From Rhizobium sp. R634 (GTDB lineage Bacteria > Pseudomonadota > Alphaproteobacteria > Rhizobiales > Rhizobiaceae), in contig NZ_LOKW01000026.1 of the NCBI RefSeq assembly GCF_002211305.1, forward strand, positions 372,001-436,000: 64,000 bases of DNA. Reading direction: 5' to 3'. Under the pieces are notes generated by a model. The model was not told the DNA's origin and ran no database searches. It saw only the letters and a list, made by a program, of their open reading frames with translations. Shown here piece after piece: positions 35,121 through 44,256 of this stretch (position 1 is its first letter; each line of letters starts with the position of its first letter). The translations under genes were made by a program, and so were the position numbers.

Positions 35121-35857
35121 TGGCGCGGCTCCGAAATTTCGACCGGAACCGAGAAGACATAGCCTTCGCTGCGCACCGTCTTGATGTAGGTCGGCTCGCG
35201 CGCATCGTCTCCCAGGCGCTGCCGCAGGCGGCTGACGAGGAGATCGATCGAGCGATCGAAGAGCTCGGCGTCGCGCCCCTGCGTCAGGCTCAGAAGCTGG
35301 TCGCGGTTGAGCACCCGCTGCGTATGATCGATGAAGACGCGCAGCAGGCGGTATTCGGCGCCGCTCAGCGCAATCGCCGTCCCTTCCTTGTCGAGAAGGT
35401 GGCGAGCGACCGTATCGAGCCGCCAGTCACCGAAGGTCAGCAATTGTCCCGCCTCGCTGATCTGCAGGTTGGGCGGCAGCATGCGCGTGCGCCGCAGCAC
35501 CGCCTTGATGCGGGCCAGCAGTTCGCGCGCGGCAAAGGGTTTGGCGAGATAGTCGTCGGCGCCCATCTCCAGCCCGAGGATCCTGTCCATTTCGTCGGTG
35601 CGGGCCGTCAGCATCAGGATCGGGATCGCCTTGTGCCGGCCGGCGCGCAGTTCGCGACACAGCACCAGCCCGTCGTCGCCCGGCATCATCACGTCGAGCA
35701 CGATCAGGTCGACGGCATTGGCATCCAGAAAACTGCGCATCTGGCGCCCGTCCGCCGCAACGCTGGTCCTCAGGCCATTCTTCTGCAGATAGCCCGAGAC
35801 CAGCTCGCGGATTTCACGATCGTCGTCGACGACCAGGATGTGATCGACATGATCCAT
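35117..35857 (-). CDS. OmpR-family response regulator
   Basis: A 246-residue protein. Its receiver domain (residues 5-120) has the acidic pair in ILVVDDDREI, phospho-acceptor Asp in LIVLDVMMPGDDG, the Thr in MLTART and Lys in LAKPF. A winged-helix DNA-binding domain (about 140-240) follows with LSGAEYRLLRVF, RSIDLLVSRLRQRLGDD and IKTVRSEGYVF. It is the first gene of the two-gene operon. Such regulators bind two direct half-sites about ten bases apart, a pattern found twice in the promoter at 37.13-37.22 kb. Confidence 0.94.
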   Translation of the reverse strand: MDHVDHILVVDDDREIRELVSGYLQKNGLRTSVAADGRQMRSFLDANAVDLIVLDVMMPGDDGLVLCRELRAGRHKAIPILMLTARTDEMDRILGLEMGADDYLAKPFAARELLARIKAVLRRTRMLPPNLQISEAGQLLTFGDWRLDTVARHLLDKEGTAIALSGAEYRLLRVFIDHTQRVLNRDQLLSLTQGRDAELFDRSIDLLVSRLRQRLGDDAREPTYIKTVRSEGYVFSVPVEISEPRQ

Positions 35858-35970
35858 ATTTGCTCTTCCTCAACGATATGGCCGCGCCCACCGCCTCGTT
35901 CACGATACCGAAGCGCCAGACGCGACCTACGCATATTCCACTGGCCCGGGCAACGAGGCTCTGCCATCGA

Positions 35971-37023
35971 TCAGAAACGATCGACGTCGATCACGGCTTG
36001 CGCAAAGGCCTGCGGCGACTCCTGCGGCAGGTTGTGACCAATGCCGCCGCCGATCGTGCGATGCTCGTATCTGCCGGAGAACTTTCCGGCATAGGCGGAG
36101 GGCTCGGGATGCGGCGCGCCGTTGGCATCGCCCTCCATGGTGATCGTCGGCACCGAAATCATCGGCAAGGCGGCAAGCCTCTTCTCATAGGCGTCGTACT
36201 TGGCCTCGCCTTCGACGAGCCCGAGGCGCCAGCGATAATTGTGAATGACGATGTCGACATGGTCGGGATTGTCGAAGGCGGCGGCGGATCTGTCGAAGGT
36301 CGCATCGTCGAAATTCCACTTCGGCGAAGCCGTCTGCCAGATGAGCTTTGCGAAATCATGGGTGTTGCTCGCATAGCCCAGTCGGCCGCGCTCGGTGGCG
36401 AAGTAGAACTGGTACCACCAGGCAAGTTCGGCCTTCGGCGGAAGAGGCTTCTCGTTGGCCGCTTGGCTGCCGATCAGGTAGCCGCTGACCGATACCATGG
36501 CCTTGCAGCGCTCCGGCCAGAGTGCAGCCATGATATTGGCGGTGCGCCCGCCCCAGTCGTAGCCGGCGATCACCGCCTTCGCGATCTTTAGCGCATCGAG
36601 CAGGGCGATCATATCGGCGGCAAGCGCCGAGGGCTGGCCGTTGCGCGCGGTCTTGTCATGCAGGAAGCGTGTCGTGCCGTAGCCGCGCAGATAAGGGATG
36701 ATCACCCGGTAGCCGGCCGAGGCAAGCAGCGGGGCGACATCGACGAAACTATAGATGTCATAGGGCCAGCCGTGCAGCAGCAGCACCACAGGACCGTCCG
36801 CCTTTCCCGCCTCGGCATAGCCGATATCGAGTACATCGGTCTTGATCTGCTTCAGCGCTTCGAAGGACGTATGGGTTCCCCTCTTTACATCAGGCAAGGC
36901 CGCGGGCGAAGCCGGCGCGGTCTGGGCAGCGGCCGCGCCGGCCACGCCGAATTCGACCGCCGCAAGGGCGATGGCTGTCATGCCGAAAAAGCGGCGGCGT
37001 TCATGGTTGATTTGCTCTGACAT
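35971..37023 (-). CDS. Tat-exported alpha/beta hydrolase (epoxide hydrolase-like)
   Basis: The 350-residue protein starts with a twin-arginine-like signal: basic N-region with RRRFFGMTAIALAAVEFGVA and AAAAQ cleavage near 35. The hydrolase core has the oxyanion LLHGWPYD, the nucleophile elbow GYDWGGRTAN (Asp nucleophile, as in epoxide hydrolases and dehalogenases), and the His region in GGGIGHNLPQESP. An Asp nucleophile suggests an epoxide or haloalkane substrate rather than an ester. It is divergent from the CcdA-thioredoxin gene, with repeat-rich DNA between. Confidence 0.87.
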   Translation of the reverse strand: MSEQINHERRRFFGMTAIALAAVEFGVAGAAAAQTAPASPAALPDVKRGTHTSFEALKQIKTDVLDIGYAEAGKADGPVVLLLHGWPYDIYSFVDVAPLLASAGYRVIIPYLRGYGTTRFLHDKTARNGQPSALAADMIALLDALKIAKAVIAGYDWGGRTANIMAALWPERCKAMVSVSGYLIGSQAANEKPLPPKAELAWWYQFYFATERGRLGYASNTHDFAKLIWQTASPKWNFDDATFDRSAAAFDNPDHVDIVIHNYRWRLGLVEGEAKYDAYEKRLAALPMISVPTITMEGDANGAPHPEPSAYAGKFSGRYEHRTIGGGIGHNLPQESPQAFAQAVIDVDRF

Positions 37024-37131
37024 CGGTCTTTCCTGTCGAATGGATCACGGCGCTCAGAAGACGTTCGGCTTGTATCGCCCGTATGTCATAAGCCGCGGTT
37101 TTTGAATGTAAATGTAAGCTCAGCCCACCGA

Positions 37132-37223
37132 GATACATTCTGATACAAATGCACTCCCTCAGGTCGAGCATTGCTGTGCGCCGCCGCCAGAGCGGACAAG
37201 CCCATTTGTATTCTTTTGTATCG
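37132..37223. promoter_or_regulatory. Mirror-image pair of tandem GATACA/TTGTAT boxes
   Basis: Left cluster: GATACA (37132-37137) and GATACAAATG (37142-37151), ten bases apart. Right cluster: CATTTGTAT (37203-37211) and TTGTAT (37216-37221), again ten bases apart and in the opposite orientation. The two clusters are inverted copies separated by about 50 bases in the divergent promoter between the Tat hydrolase and the CcdA fusion. Ten-base tandem half-sites fit OmpR-type regulators. Confidence 0.55.
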
Positions 37224-37364
37224 CAGGCGCTCCAGCGCAATAGTTCGGTACATTTTCCCGCCAAACCAGACACATCGGAGATACCTCCGCCCGGCTACAT
37301 CGCGCCGTTGCTGGTTCAGGCCCATCGCCGTCCAGAGCCCGATCAATCGGTTTCAAAGGAAACG

Positions 37365-39143
37365 ATGATGACACTTCTGATCATTGCCTATCTCGGAGGT
37401 GTGCTGACCATTCTCAGCCCCTGCATCCTCCCCATTCTCCCCTTCGTCTTCGCCCGCGCCGGCCAGCCCTTCGTCAAAAGCACGCTGCCGATGCTGGCAG
37501 GCATGGCCGCCACTTTCGCGCTCGTTGCCACCCTTGCCGCGGTCGGCGGCAGCTGGGCCATCCGCGCCAATGAATATGGCCGTCTTGCCGCGATCGTCCT
37601 GCTCGCCCTCTTCGGTGTGAGCCTGCTGTCCCCGCGCTTTGCCAGCACCCTTGCCCGTCCGATCGTGGATCTGGGCAATAACCTCGTAAACGCCAGCGGC
37701 AGCGGACGCACGGCGCCGACGGTCAGGAGCGCCCTCATTCTCGGCGTCGCAACCGGCCTGCTCTGGGCGCCTTGCGCCGGCCCGATCCTCGGCCTCGTGC
37801 TGACGGGCGCTGCCTTGCAGGGCGCCAACCTCGAGACCAGCTTCCTGCTTGCTGCCTACGCAGCCGGTGCGGCAACCTCCCTTGCTGTTGCCTTGTCGGT
37901 CGGCGGAAAGATATTTGCCGCCATGAAGCGCTCGCTCGGTCTCGGTGATCGCATTCGCCAGGTGCTCGGCGCTGCCGTGCTCGCAGGTGTCGCCATCATC
38001 GCGCTCGGCCTCGACACCAGCCTGCTGTCCCGCCTCTCCTACGCCAGCACCGCGTCTCTGGAACAGGCCGTGCTCGACCGGCTGCATGCAAAGCCGCTCG
38101 ACGGTGCCTCCTCCGAGGTCGCGAGCAACGACGCGACGATCGTAGCGGCCGATGCGAAGAAGCCCTTCCGCAGCGATCTCCCCGTCGAGGGTTCTGCGCC
38201 CTCGCTCGATGGCGCGGTCGAATGGCTGAACTCCAAGCCCCTGAGCAACGAAGAGCTGCGCGGCAAGGTCGTTCTCGTCGACTTCTGGACCTATTCCTGC
38301 ATCAACTGCATTCGCACGATCCCCTACACCAAAGCCTGGGCGGAAAAATATGCCGATCAAGGTCTCGTGGTGATCGGCGTCCACGCTCCGGAATTCGCCT
38401 TCGAAAAGAAGATCGACAACGTCAAAAGCGCGATCAGCGACTTCAAGATCGGCTATCCCATTGCCGTCGACAACGACTACAAGATCTGGCGCGCCTTCGA
38501 GAACAGCTACTGGCCTGCCGCCTACCTGATCGATGCCAAGGGCCAGATCCGCTACCACCACTTCGGCGAAGGCAATTACGGCACGACCGAGAAGGCCATT
38601 CAGGACCTGCTCCGCGAGGCCGGCAGCGAAATGAAGGCAAGCGCGCCCGTAGCGCCGGATGCCAAGGGCGTGGAAGCCGGGCCCGATCTCGGCAACATCC
38701 GCTCCGGCGAGACCTATCTCGGCTATGAGCAGGCGACGAACTTCAGCTCACCCGAGGGGCTGCAGGCGAATGCTCCGCAGAACTACTCGATCAGCGAGCC
38801 GGGCCTCAATGGCTGGGGCCTGTCGGGAACCTGGACTGTTGGCAAGGATCAGGCAACACTCGATCAGGCAGGCGGCGGCATCACTTATCGCTTCAGCGCC
38901 CGTGACCTGCATCTCGTTCTCGGGCCTGGCGATGAAGCTAAACCGGTCCGCTTCCAGGTGAAGATCGACGGCAAGGTTCCGGGTGCAGACCACGGCTCCG
39001 ATATCGCTGCCGATGGCAACGGCACCGTCACCGCGACCAGGCTTTACCAGCTCGTGCGCCAGTCCGGCACCGTCACGGCCCGCAACTTCGAAATCCGCTT
39101 TCTCGATCCCGGCGTCCAGGCCTACGCCTTCACCTTCGGCTGA
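37365..39143 (+). CDS. CcdA-thioredoxin fusion (DipZ-like thiol-disulfide transporter)
   Basis: ATG 37365 is preceded by AAAGGAA and gives 592 residues. Residues 1-230 form a CcdA/DsbD-like membrane domain with the redox cysteines in LSPCILPILPF and WAPCAGPILG. After a linker, a TlpA-type thioredoxin domain (about 285-430) carries the active CxxC at 312-315 (YSCINCIRT). The C-terminal 150 residues are beta-rich with GGGITYRF, similar to the extra domain of mycobacterial DipZ. It should carry electrons across the membrane to reduce exported thiols. Its likely control is through the repeats just upstream. Confidence 0.92.
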   Translation: MMTLLIIAYLGGVLTILSPCILPILPFVFARAGQPFVKSTLPMLAGMAATFALVATLAAVGGSWAIRANEYGRLAAIVLLALFGVSLLSPRFASTLARPIVDLGNNLVNASGSGRTAPTVRSALILGVATGLLWAPCAGPILGLVLTGAALQGANLETSFLLAAYAAGAATSLAVALSVGGKIFAAMKRSLGLGDRIRQVLGAAVLAGVAIIALGLDTSLLSRLSYASTASLEQAVLDRLHAKPLDGASSEVASNDATIVAADAKKPFRSDLPVEGSAPSLDGAVEWLNSKPLSNEELRGKVVLVDFWTYSCINCIRTIPYTKAWAEKYADQGLVVIGVHAPEFAFEKKIDNVKSAISDFKIGYPIAVDNDYKIWRAFENSYWPAAYLIDAKGQIRYHHFGEGNYGTTEKAIQDLLREAGSEMKASAPVAPDAKGVEAGPDLGNIRSGETYLGYEQATNFSSPEGLQANAPQNYSISEPGLNGWGLSGTWTVGKDQATLDQAGGGITYRFSARDLHLVLGPGDEAKPVRFQVKIDGKVPGADHGSDIAADGNGTVTATRLYQLVRQSGTVTARNFEIRFLDPGVQAYAFTFG

Positions 39144-39191
39144 GCCCGTTCTCCATCCAGAACTTCAACATCGACCATAAGGAGTGACCCC

Positions 39192-39950
39192 ATGAACAAG
39201 CATCTGACTTTCATCACAGCTCTTGCCTTTGCAACCGCCGGAATCGCGTTCGCAGCCGAGGCCGCCGCGGTCAAGAACATCGTGATCGTCCACGGCGCGC
39301 TGGCCGACGGATCGGGATGGCGCAAGGCGACCGAAATTCTGGAAAAGCGCGGCTTCAACGTCACCATCGTCCAGGAACCCCTCACCTCGCTCGATGACGA
39401 CGTGGCGGCGACGAAACGGGTTCTGGACCTCCAGGAAGGACCGACGCTGCTCGTCGGCCACAGCTATGGCGGCATGGTGATCACGCAGGCCGGCAACGAT
39501 CCCCATGTCGCGGGCCTCGTCTATGTCGCCGCCTTCCAGCCCGACAGAGGCGAAAGCCTGCTGAGCCTCGCCAGCTCGAAGCCGGCCGGCAGCATGGACA
39601 TCAAGGAAACGAAGGACGGCAAATATCTCTATCTCGACCCCGCCGCCTTCGCGGCGGCTTTCGCCGCCGACCTCCCCAAAGCCGAGACCGACTTCCTGGC
39701 AAAATCGCAGGTCTTCGCCTCGAAACAGGCCTTCGCGGCCAAGATCGCGGAGCCGGCATGGCGCACGAAACCAAGCTGGTCGATCGTCGCCACCGAGGAT
39801 CGCTCCATCAACCCCGAGCTCGAACGCGACATGGCGAAACGCGCCGGCAGCGAAGTGACCGAGATCAAGTCCAGCCACGCCGTCTTCGCATCCCAACCGG
39901 AAAAAGTCGCCGACGTCATCGAAAAGGCGGCCAGAAAAGCCGGCGAGTAG
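39192..39950 (+). CDS. Exported alpha/beta hydrolase
   Basis: A 252-residue protein with a Sec signal (HLTFITALAFATAGIAFA, cleavage near 22-24). The core reads NIVIVHGALADGSGWRK, nucleophile elbow VGHSYGGMVIT with Ser, and a C-terminal HAVF His region. It belongs to the small esterase-like group often annotated as alpha/beta fold hydrolase; several such genes flank oxidative-stress genes in rhizobia. AAGGAG precedes the start. It lies 48 bases after the DipZ-like gene on the same strand, so co-transcription is likely. Confidence 0.88.
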   Translation: MNKHLTFITALAFATAGIAFAAEAAAVKNIVIVHGALADGSGWRKATEILEKRGFNVTIVQEPLTSLDDDVAATKRVLDLQEGPTLLVGHSYGGMVITQAGNDPHVAGLVYVAAFQPDRGESLLSLASSKPAGSMDIKETKDGKYLYLDPAAFAAAFAADLPKAETDFLAKSQVFASKQAFAAKIAEPAWRTKPSWSIVATEDRSINPELERDMAKRAGSEVTEIKSSHAVFASQPEKVADVIEKAARKAGE

Positions 39951-40041
39951 AACCGGCAGGATGGGGGCGGCAGGTCTCGAAGCCCGCATGCCGTCCCCAT
40001 CCAACTTTTGTCCCCATCGAGTATTGGGACAGCCAGTCCAA

Positions 40042-40071
40042 TTGCCCCTCCCCACGAATGGAGAGGGGCAA
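40042..40071. terminator. Hairpin between convergent genes
   Basis: TTGCCCCTC (40042-40050) and GAGGGGCAA (40063-40071) form a nine-base stem in the gap between the hydrolase and OmpA-family genes. T-runs on either side are weak, so its efficiency is uncertain. Confidence 0.5.
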
Positions 40072-40076
40072 ATCGT

Positions 40077-42230
40077 TTACTGCTTGGCGGCGACCGGGCG
40101 GACCAGCGGCGTGACGCGGCGGATGGTGACGCGGCGGTTTTCCTGTTCCGGGCCTGAAGTAGTGACCTTCAGGTAGCGCTCGCCATAGCCCTGCGTCGCC
40201 AGGTTTTCCGGCGCGATGCCGTAGACGTCGGAGAGTACGTTGGCGACCGATTCCGCCCGCTGGTCGGAGAGGATCAGGTTGCTCTGGTCGGAGCCGACCG
40301 CATCCGTATGGCCTTCGATCAGGAAGGTCTCGCTCGGATCCTTCTCCAGCACCTGGTTGATCGCGTCGGCGACCTTGCGTAGCGTGCGCGCCTGGGTCAT
40401 CGGGATGTCGGCGCTGCCGGTGGCGAAGGTGATCGTATCGAGATCGATGCGGCGCACCTTGTCGCGAATACGAGCGGAATACTTCACCTCGTCAAGCGAA
40501 TAGACACGCTCCACCTGCTCGACGGGCGGCTCGCTCAGGAACTCGTAATAATCCCGGTCCGGCTCGCTGCTCGTGTCGATGATATAGTCGTTGAGCGGCA
40601 CGCGAAGCCGCATCGGCGGCAGATCGGCGCCCGGATCCTCGAAGTAGTCGCGATCCGGATCCTCGTAGAGATCGGGCGAGTAGTAGAGCACATATTCACG
40701 CCCCCGGGCATCGACGCGCGACCGCTGGATGATGTCGCCATAGCGGTTGCGGATCGTGACGATGCGATAGCCCTCCGGCCGCGTGATGGTCTCGCGGTAG
40801 CGATCGCGGGACAGCTCCTCGTAGATCGGCCGCTCGCCGTCGCGCAGGAACCGTCTGTCGTCGTCGCTGCGCACGATCACCTGATTGTTGTACTGGATGA
40901 TCACGCGGTTGTCGTCGGTGCGGTCGTCGATCCGAGCGCCTTCGGGACGGGCAAATTGCGGCCGCGTATCGAGCCTCGTGCCCCTCTCGCTGGTTACAGC
41001 CTCGAGCTTGACGGTCGGCGCCGCAGCGGCAGCGGCCTGCGCATCGGCGTCCGAGGTCGGCAGCTTCACCTCCTGGCTTTCGGCGCGCAGCTTGTCGCGG
41101 TCGCGGCGGCCCTCCCGCCCCTTGCTGCGGTCGGCATCCTTGTCGCTGTCGAGCACGGCCGCGCCGTTCTCGACCGGCAGCACGACGGTTTCGCTGCTCT
41201 TGGCCGGATCTTCGGCGATCTTCTTGCGGCGTTCGAGTTCCTCGGGAGAAACCTTTTCCGGTGCCGGAATCGCCTGCTCCACCTGCTGTCCGCCGGTGGC
41301 ATCCGGCGCCGGCTGGGCCGTGTCGGTGGCGGGCGCAGCCGGCTTTTCACCAGCAGGCTGCTCGGCACTGGGCTGCTCGGCGGCAGGCTTTGCAGCCGTG
41401 CCGTGGGCGGGCTTTTCGGCGGGCGCAGCTTCCGGGGCCGCCGCCTTGTCTTCGGTTGCCTTCTCCGCGGGTGCGGCAGCCTCGCCCTTCTTAGGCTTCT
41501 TCGCGGCAGGAGTTTCCGCCGTGGGTTTTACCTCCGGCTTGGCTTCCGGCTTGGTTTCAGGCGTGGCCTGTTGCTCGGCCGGCGTTACCGCCTCGGGAGC
41601 GGCAGTTTCGGTCTTCGCCTTGGCCTTATCTCGGCCCTTCTTGCCGCCTTCGGGTTTCGCCTCGGGCTGCGCCTGTTCCGTCTCCGGCTGGGCTTCCTTG
41701 GCGGCCGGCTGCTGCTCGGGCTCCGGCTGGGCCTCCGGCTCGGCCTGTTTCTTCGGCTTTCTCGGTTTTTCCTGCGTTACCGGCTGCTGCTCCTGTTGGG
41801 GCTCGGCTTCCGGCTTCGCCTCCGGCTGGGCTTCCTTCTTGGCTTTGCGCTCGGGCTTGCTTTCGGCCTGCGGTGCCGGCTCTTCCTTCGGCGCGGCTTC
41901 GGCCTTCGGCGGCTCCGGCTCTGCCTTGGGTTCCGGCGCTTCCTTGCGCTCGGCCTTCGGCTTCTCGGCGGGCGCCTCCTTCGGCTGTTCCGCGGCCGGC
42001 GCCTGTTCAGCCGGAGCCTCCTCCTTCTGCTTGCGCTTCTTCTTCAAGAGCTCTTCCTCGGAAGGCGCATCCTGCGCCACTTCGAAGCTGCCCTGTTCGA
42101 TCTGCCGCACGGCCGCGGGCTCAGTCCCGACGCTGCGCGCGGCAGCCATGGCGGTGGCCGGCTGGAAGGCCAGCGTGAGGGAAAGCAGCGGGAAAGCTGC
42201 GCTCGCGAATAGATTTGATTTCTTGCCCAT
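40077..42230 (-). CDS. OmpA-family protein with long Ala/Glu/Pro/Lys-rich region
   Basis: A 717-residue protein with a signal peptide (ASAAFPLLSLTLAFQPATAM). Residues 55-320 are a low-complexity region of repeated short blocks rich in Pro, Glu, Ala and Lys (such as PEAKPEAEPQ), likely extended and able to span the periplasm. The C-terminal 120 residues are an OmpA peptidoglycan-binding domain: ITFATGSADIPMTQARTL, IEGHTDAVGSDQSNLILSDQRA and GYGERYL. It should tie the outer membrane or an envelope structure to the cell wall. The middle part (330-590) is acidic and Arg/Asp-rich with no known domain. Proteins of this shape are common in rhizobia. Confidence 0.88.
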   Translation of the reverse strand: MGKKSNLFASAAFPLLSLTLAFQPATAMAAARSVGTEPAAVRQIEQGSFEVAQDAPSEEELLKKKRKQKEEAPAEQAPAAEQPKEAPAEKPKAERKEAPEPKAEPEPPKAEAAPKEEPAPQAESKPERKAKKEAQPEAKPEAEPQQEQQPVTQEKPRKPKKQAEPEAQPEPEQQPAAKEAQPETEQAQPEAKPEGGKKGRDKAKAKTETAAPEAVTPAEQQATPETKPEAKPEVKPTAETPAAKKPKKGEAAAPAEKATEDKAAAPEAAPAEKPAHGTAAKPAAEQPSAEQPAGEKPAAPATDTAQPAPDATGGQQVEQAIPAPEKVSPEELERRKKIAEDPAKSSETVVLPVENGAAVLDSDKDADRSKGREGRRDRDKLRAESQEVKLPTSDADAQAAAAAAPTVKLEAVTSERGTRLDTRPQFARPEGARIDDRTDDNRVIIQYNNQVIVRSDDDRRFLRDGERPIYEELSRDRYRETITRPEGYRIVTIRNRYGDIIQRSRVDARGREYVLYYSPDLYEDPDRDYFEDPGADLPPMRLRVPLNDYIIDTSSEPDRDYYEFLSEPPVEQVERVYSLDEVKYSARIRDKVRRIDLDTITFATGSADIPMTQARTLRKVADAINQVLEKDPSETFLIEGHTDAVGSDQSNLILSDQRAESVANVLSDVYGIAPENLATQGYGERYLKVTTSGPEQENRRVTIRRVTPLVRPVAAKQ

Positions 42231-42562
42231 CGGGTTTCCTCGATCCTGTTTGAGCTTCCTGAAGGCCGACAGGCCCTGGTTCCGCCCCTAGCGACGCATT
42301 GAGGCGAAACGGCGAAATGGCTAAGCGCCAATCCGCCGATTTGTTCCGGTTCTAGGAAGCCGGGGATTAACCTCACGTGAATGTTGCGGTCTGCCGCCGT
42401 TCATCTCACGCGCTATCCGCATCGAAAATTGCCGGGGAATTTCTGTTGCATTTCCATGAAAAAAAGTCTGATTATCGCCGCAAGGCGGTGTCCCGGCACC
42501 GTTGAACAGCAGCCGTCAGCCACGAGAAAAAAGCGCGACGGCTACCAACAGAGAGGATCCTC

Positions 42563-43336
42563 ATGCAAATCTCCACTCGTATCATCGCGGCAGCATCGAT
42601 CGCGGCGATGTCCCTCTTTGCCGGCTCGGCCATGGCCGACGGCGAGAAATATGTGATCGGCACCGATTCGACCTACCCGCCCTTCGAATTCGTTGATGCC
42701 AGCGGCACCATTCAGGGCTTCGACATCGATATCACCAAGGCGCTCTGCGCCGAGATGAAGGCCGAATGCAGCTTCGTCAGCACCGATTGGGACGGCATCA
42801 TTCCGGCTCTCAACGCCAAGAAGTTCGACATGATCGTCTCGTCCATGTCGATCACGCCTGAGCGCCTCAAGCTCGTCGACTTCTCCAACAAGTACTACAA
42901 CACCCCGCCGGCGATCGCCGTGCCGAAGGACTCGACGATCACGGATGTCGCCGGCCTCAAGGGCAAGGTGATCGGCGCGCAGACTTCCACGACGCATGCC
43001 AACTACGCCGAGAAGCACCTCGCCGACACCGAACTGAAGCTCTATCCGACGGCCGACGAATATAAGCTCGACGTTTCCAGCGGCCGTGTCGATGCCGTCA
43101 TCGACGACGTCGTCGTGCTCTCCGAATGGGTCAAGTCCGACGCCGGTTCCTGCTGCAAGATCCTGTCGACCCTGCCGGTCGACAAGGAAATCAACGGCGA
43201 AGGCGCCGGCATCGCCATCCGCAAGGGCGATCCGCTGAAGGAAAAGCTCAACACGGCGATCGCTGCGATCCGCGCCAGCGGCGAGTACAAGAAGATCCAG
43301 GACAAGTACTTCGATTTCGACGTTTACGGCGACTGA
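42563..43336 (+). CDS. Amino acid ABC transporter substrate-binding protein
   Basis: A 257-residue periplasmic protein with a Sec signal (IAAASIAAMSLFAGSAMA, cut near 22). The mature part starts EKYVIGTDSTYPPFEF and has the family motif GFDIDITKALCAEM, then DWDGIIPALNAKKFDMIVSSMSITPER. It is a type II binding protein for polar or basic amino acids or opines (HisJ/OccT-like); LTEERL-like variants and an Asp-rich pocket fit a cationic ligand, but this is a guess. GAGGAT precedes the start. A terminator follows, which would lower permease expression relative to the binder. Confidence 0.92.
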   Translation: MQISTRIIAAASIAAMSLFAGSAMADGEKYVIGTDSTYPPFEFVDASGTIQGFDIDITKALCAEMKAECSFVSTDWDGIIPALNAKKFDMIVSSMSITPERLKLVDFSNKYYNTPPAIAVPKDSTITDVAGLKGKVIGAQTSTTHANYAEKHLADTELKLYPTADEYKLDVSSGRVDAVIDDVVVLSEWVKSDAGSCCKILSTLPVDKEINGEGAGIAIRKGDPLKEKLNTAIAAIRASGEYKKIQDKYFDFDVYGD

Positions 43337-43363
43337 GAAATTCGGTATCTGGCCGATCAAGCG

Positions 43364-43400
43364 AATGGCGGAAGGCTTGCTCTTCCGCCATTTTTGTTTG
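43364..43400 (+). terminator. Rho-independent terminator/attenuator after the binding protein
   Basis: AATGGCGGAAG (43364-43374) and CTTCCGCCATT (43382-43392) form a perfect eleven-base stem, followed by TTTTGTTTG. It lies between the binding-protein and first permease genes, as in many importer operons where partial read-through lowers permease synthesis. Confidence 0.8.
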
Positions 43401-43449
43401 ACAAAGGTGGCAAGATCAAAACGGCAAAAGCCGTGAGGGGAATTCCGGC

Positions 43450-44256
43450 ATGGGCGGATTGTTTTCCGCGCTTGGCTCCTTCTGGAGCGCACTTGTGCAC
43501 ATTTTCGATCCGCTATGCGGACCCGTCGGCATCTTCACCTGGTTGGGTCAGTCGACGGTGCTTGCCTGCGGCGACACCGGCTGGGGCGACGAGATCGCCC
43601 TTGGTCTCCAGGTCACCGTATCGGTGGCGATCGTCACCCTGCCGATCGGCCTCGTCATCGGCTTCCTCGTGGCGCTCGGCCAGCAGTCGGAAGAAAAGTC
43701 GCTGCGGCTCGCCACCGGCATCTACACGACGATCTTCCGCGGCCTGCCCGAGCTTCTGACGCTCTTCATCATCTATTACGGCATGCAGATGCTCATCCAG
43801 TCTCTTCTGGAGCTTGCCGGCTATGACGGGCCGCCGATCGAAATCAATGCATTCCTTGCCGGCGTGATCGCGCTTTCGGTCGTCTTTTCCGCCTATTGCT
43901 CGGAAGTGCTGCTGTCGGCCTTCCGCGCCATTCCCAAGGGCCAATATGAGGCCGGAGACGCGCTCGGCCTGCATCGCGGCCGCACGTTGCGGCTCGTCGT
44001 TCTCCCGCAGCTTATCCGCATTGCGCTTCCCGGCCTGACGAACCTCTGGATGGTGCTTTTAAAGGACACATCCTACGTCTCGATCATCAGCTTGGCGGAT
44101 ATCCTGCGCCAGACGAATGTCGCCGTGCGCGTGACCAAGGAACCCTTCTTCTTCTATGGCATCGCCTGCTGTCTCTATCTGGTGCTTGCCATCCTCTCCT
44201 CCTTCCTGCTCGCCTATGTAGACCGCTGGGCCAAGCGTTCGGAGGTCCGCCGATGA
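43450..44256 (+). CDS. Amino acid ABC transporter permease (HisQ-like)
   Basis: A 268-residue membrane protein with about five transmembrane segments. It has the permease motif GLQVTVSVAIVTLPIGL, RGLPELLTLFIIYYG, and the ATPase-contacting EAA loop QYEAGDALGLHRGRTLRLVVLPQLIRIALPGL. It pairs with the second permease, whose start overlaps its stop by four bases. The gap from the binding protein contains a terminator-like hairpin. Confidence 0.93.
   Translation: MGGLFSALGSFWSALVHIFDPLCGPVGIFTWLGQSTVLACGDTGWGDEIALGLQVTVSVAIVTLPIGLVIGFLVALGQQSEEKSLRLATGIYTTIFRGLPELLTLFIIYYGMQMLIQSLLELAGYDGPPIEINAFLAGVIALSVVFSAYCSEVLLSAFRAIPKGQYEAGDALGLHRGRTLRLVVLPQLIRIALPGLTNLWMVLLKDTSYVSIISLADILRQTNVAVRVTKEPFFFYGIACCLYLVLAILSSFLLAYVDRWAKRSEVRR

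Noticed and set aside
37149..37364. In-frame upstream extension of the CcdA-thioredoxin gene
   Set aside because: It covers the promoter repeats, lacks a ribosome site and is not signal-peptide-like; the ATG at 37365 has AAAGGAA before it.
37353..38561. 402-residue frame antisense to the CcdA-thioredoxin gene
   Set aside because: Gly/Ala/Arg-rich composition typical of antisense frames in GC-rich genes; no start signal.
40885..42291. 468-residue frame antisense to the OmpA-family gene
   Set aside because: Its Ala/Gly/Ser-rich sequence is the complement of the Pro/Glu/Lys repeat region, not a real protein.
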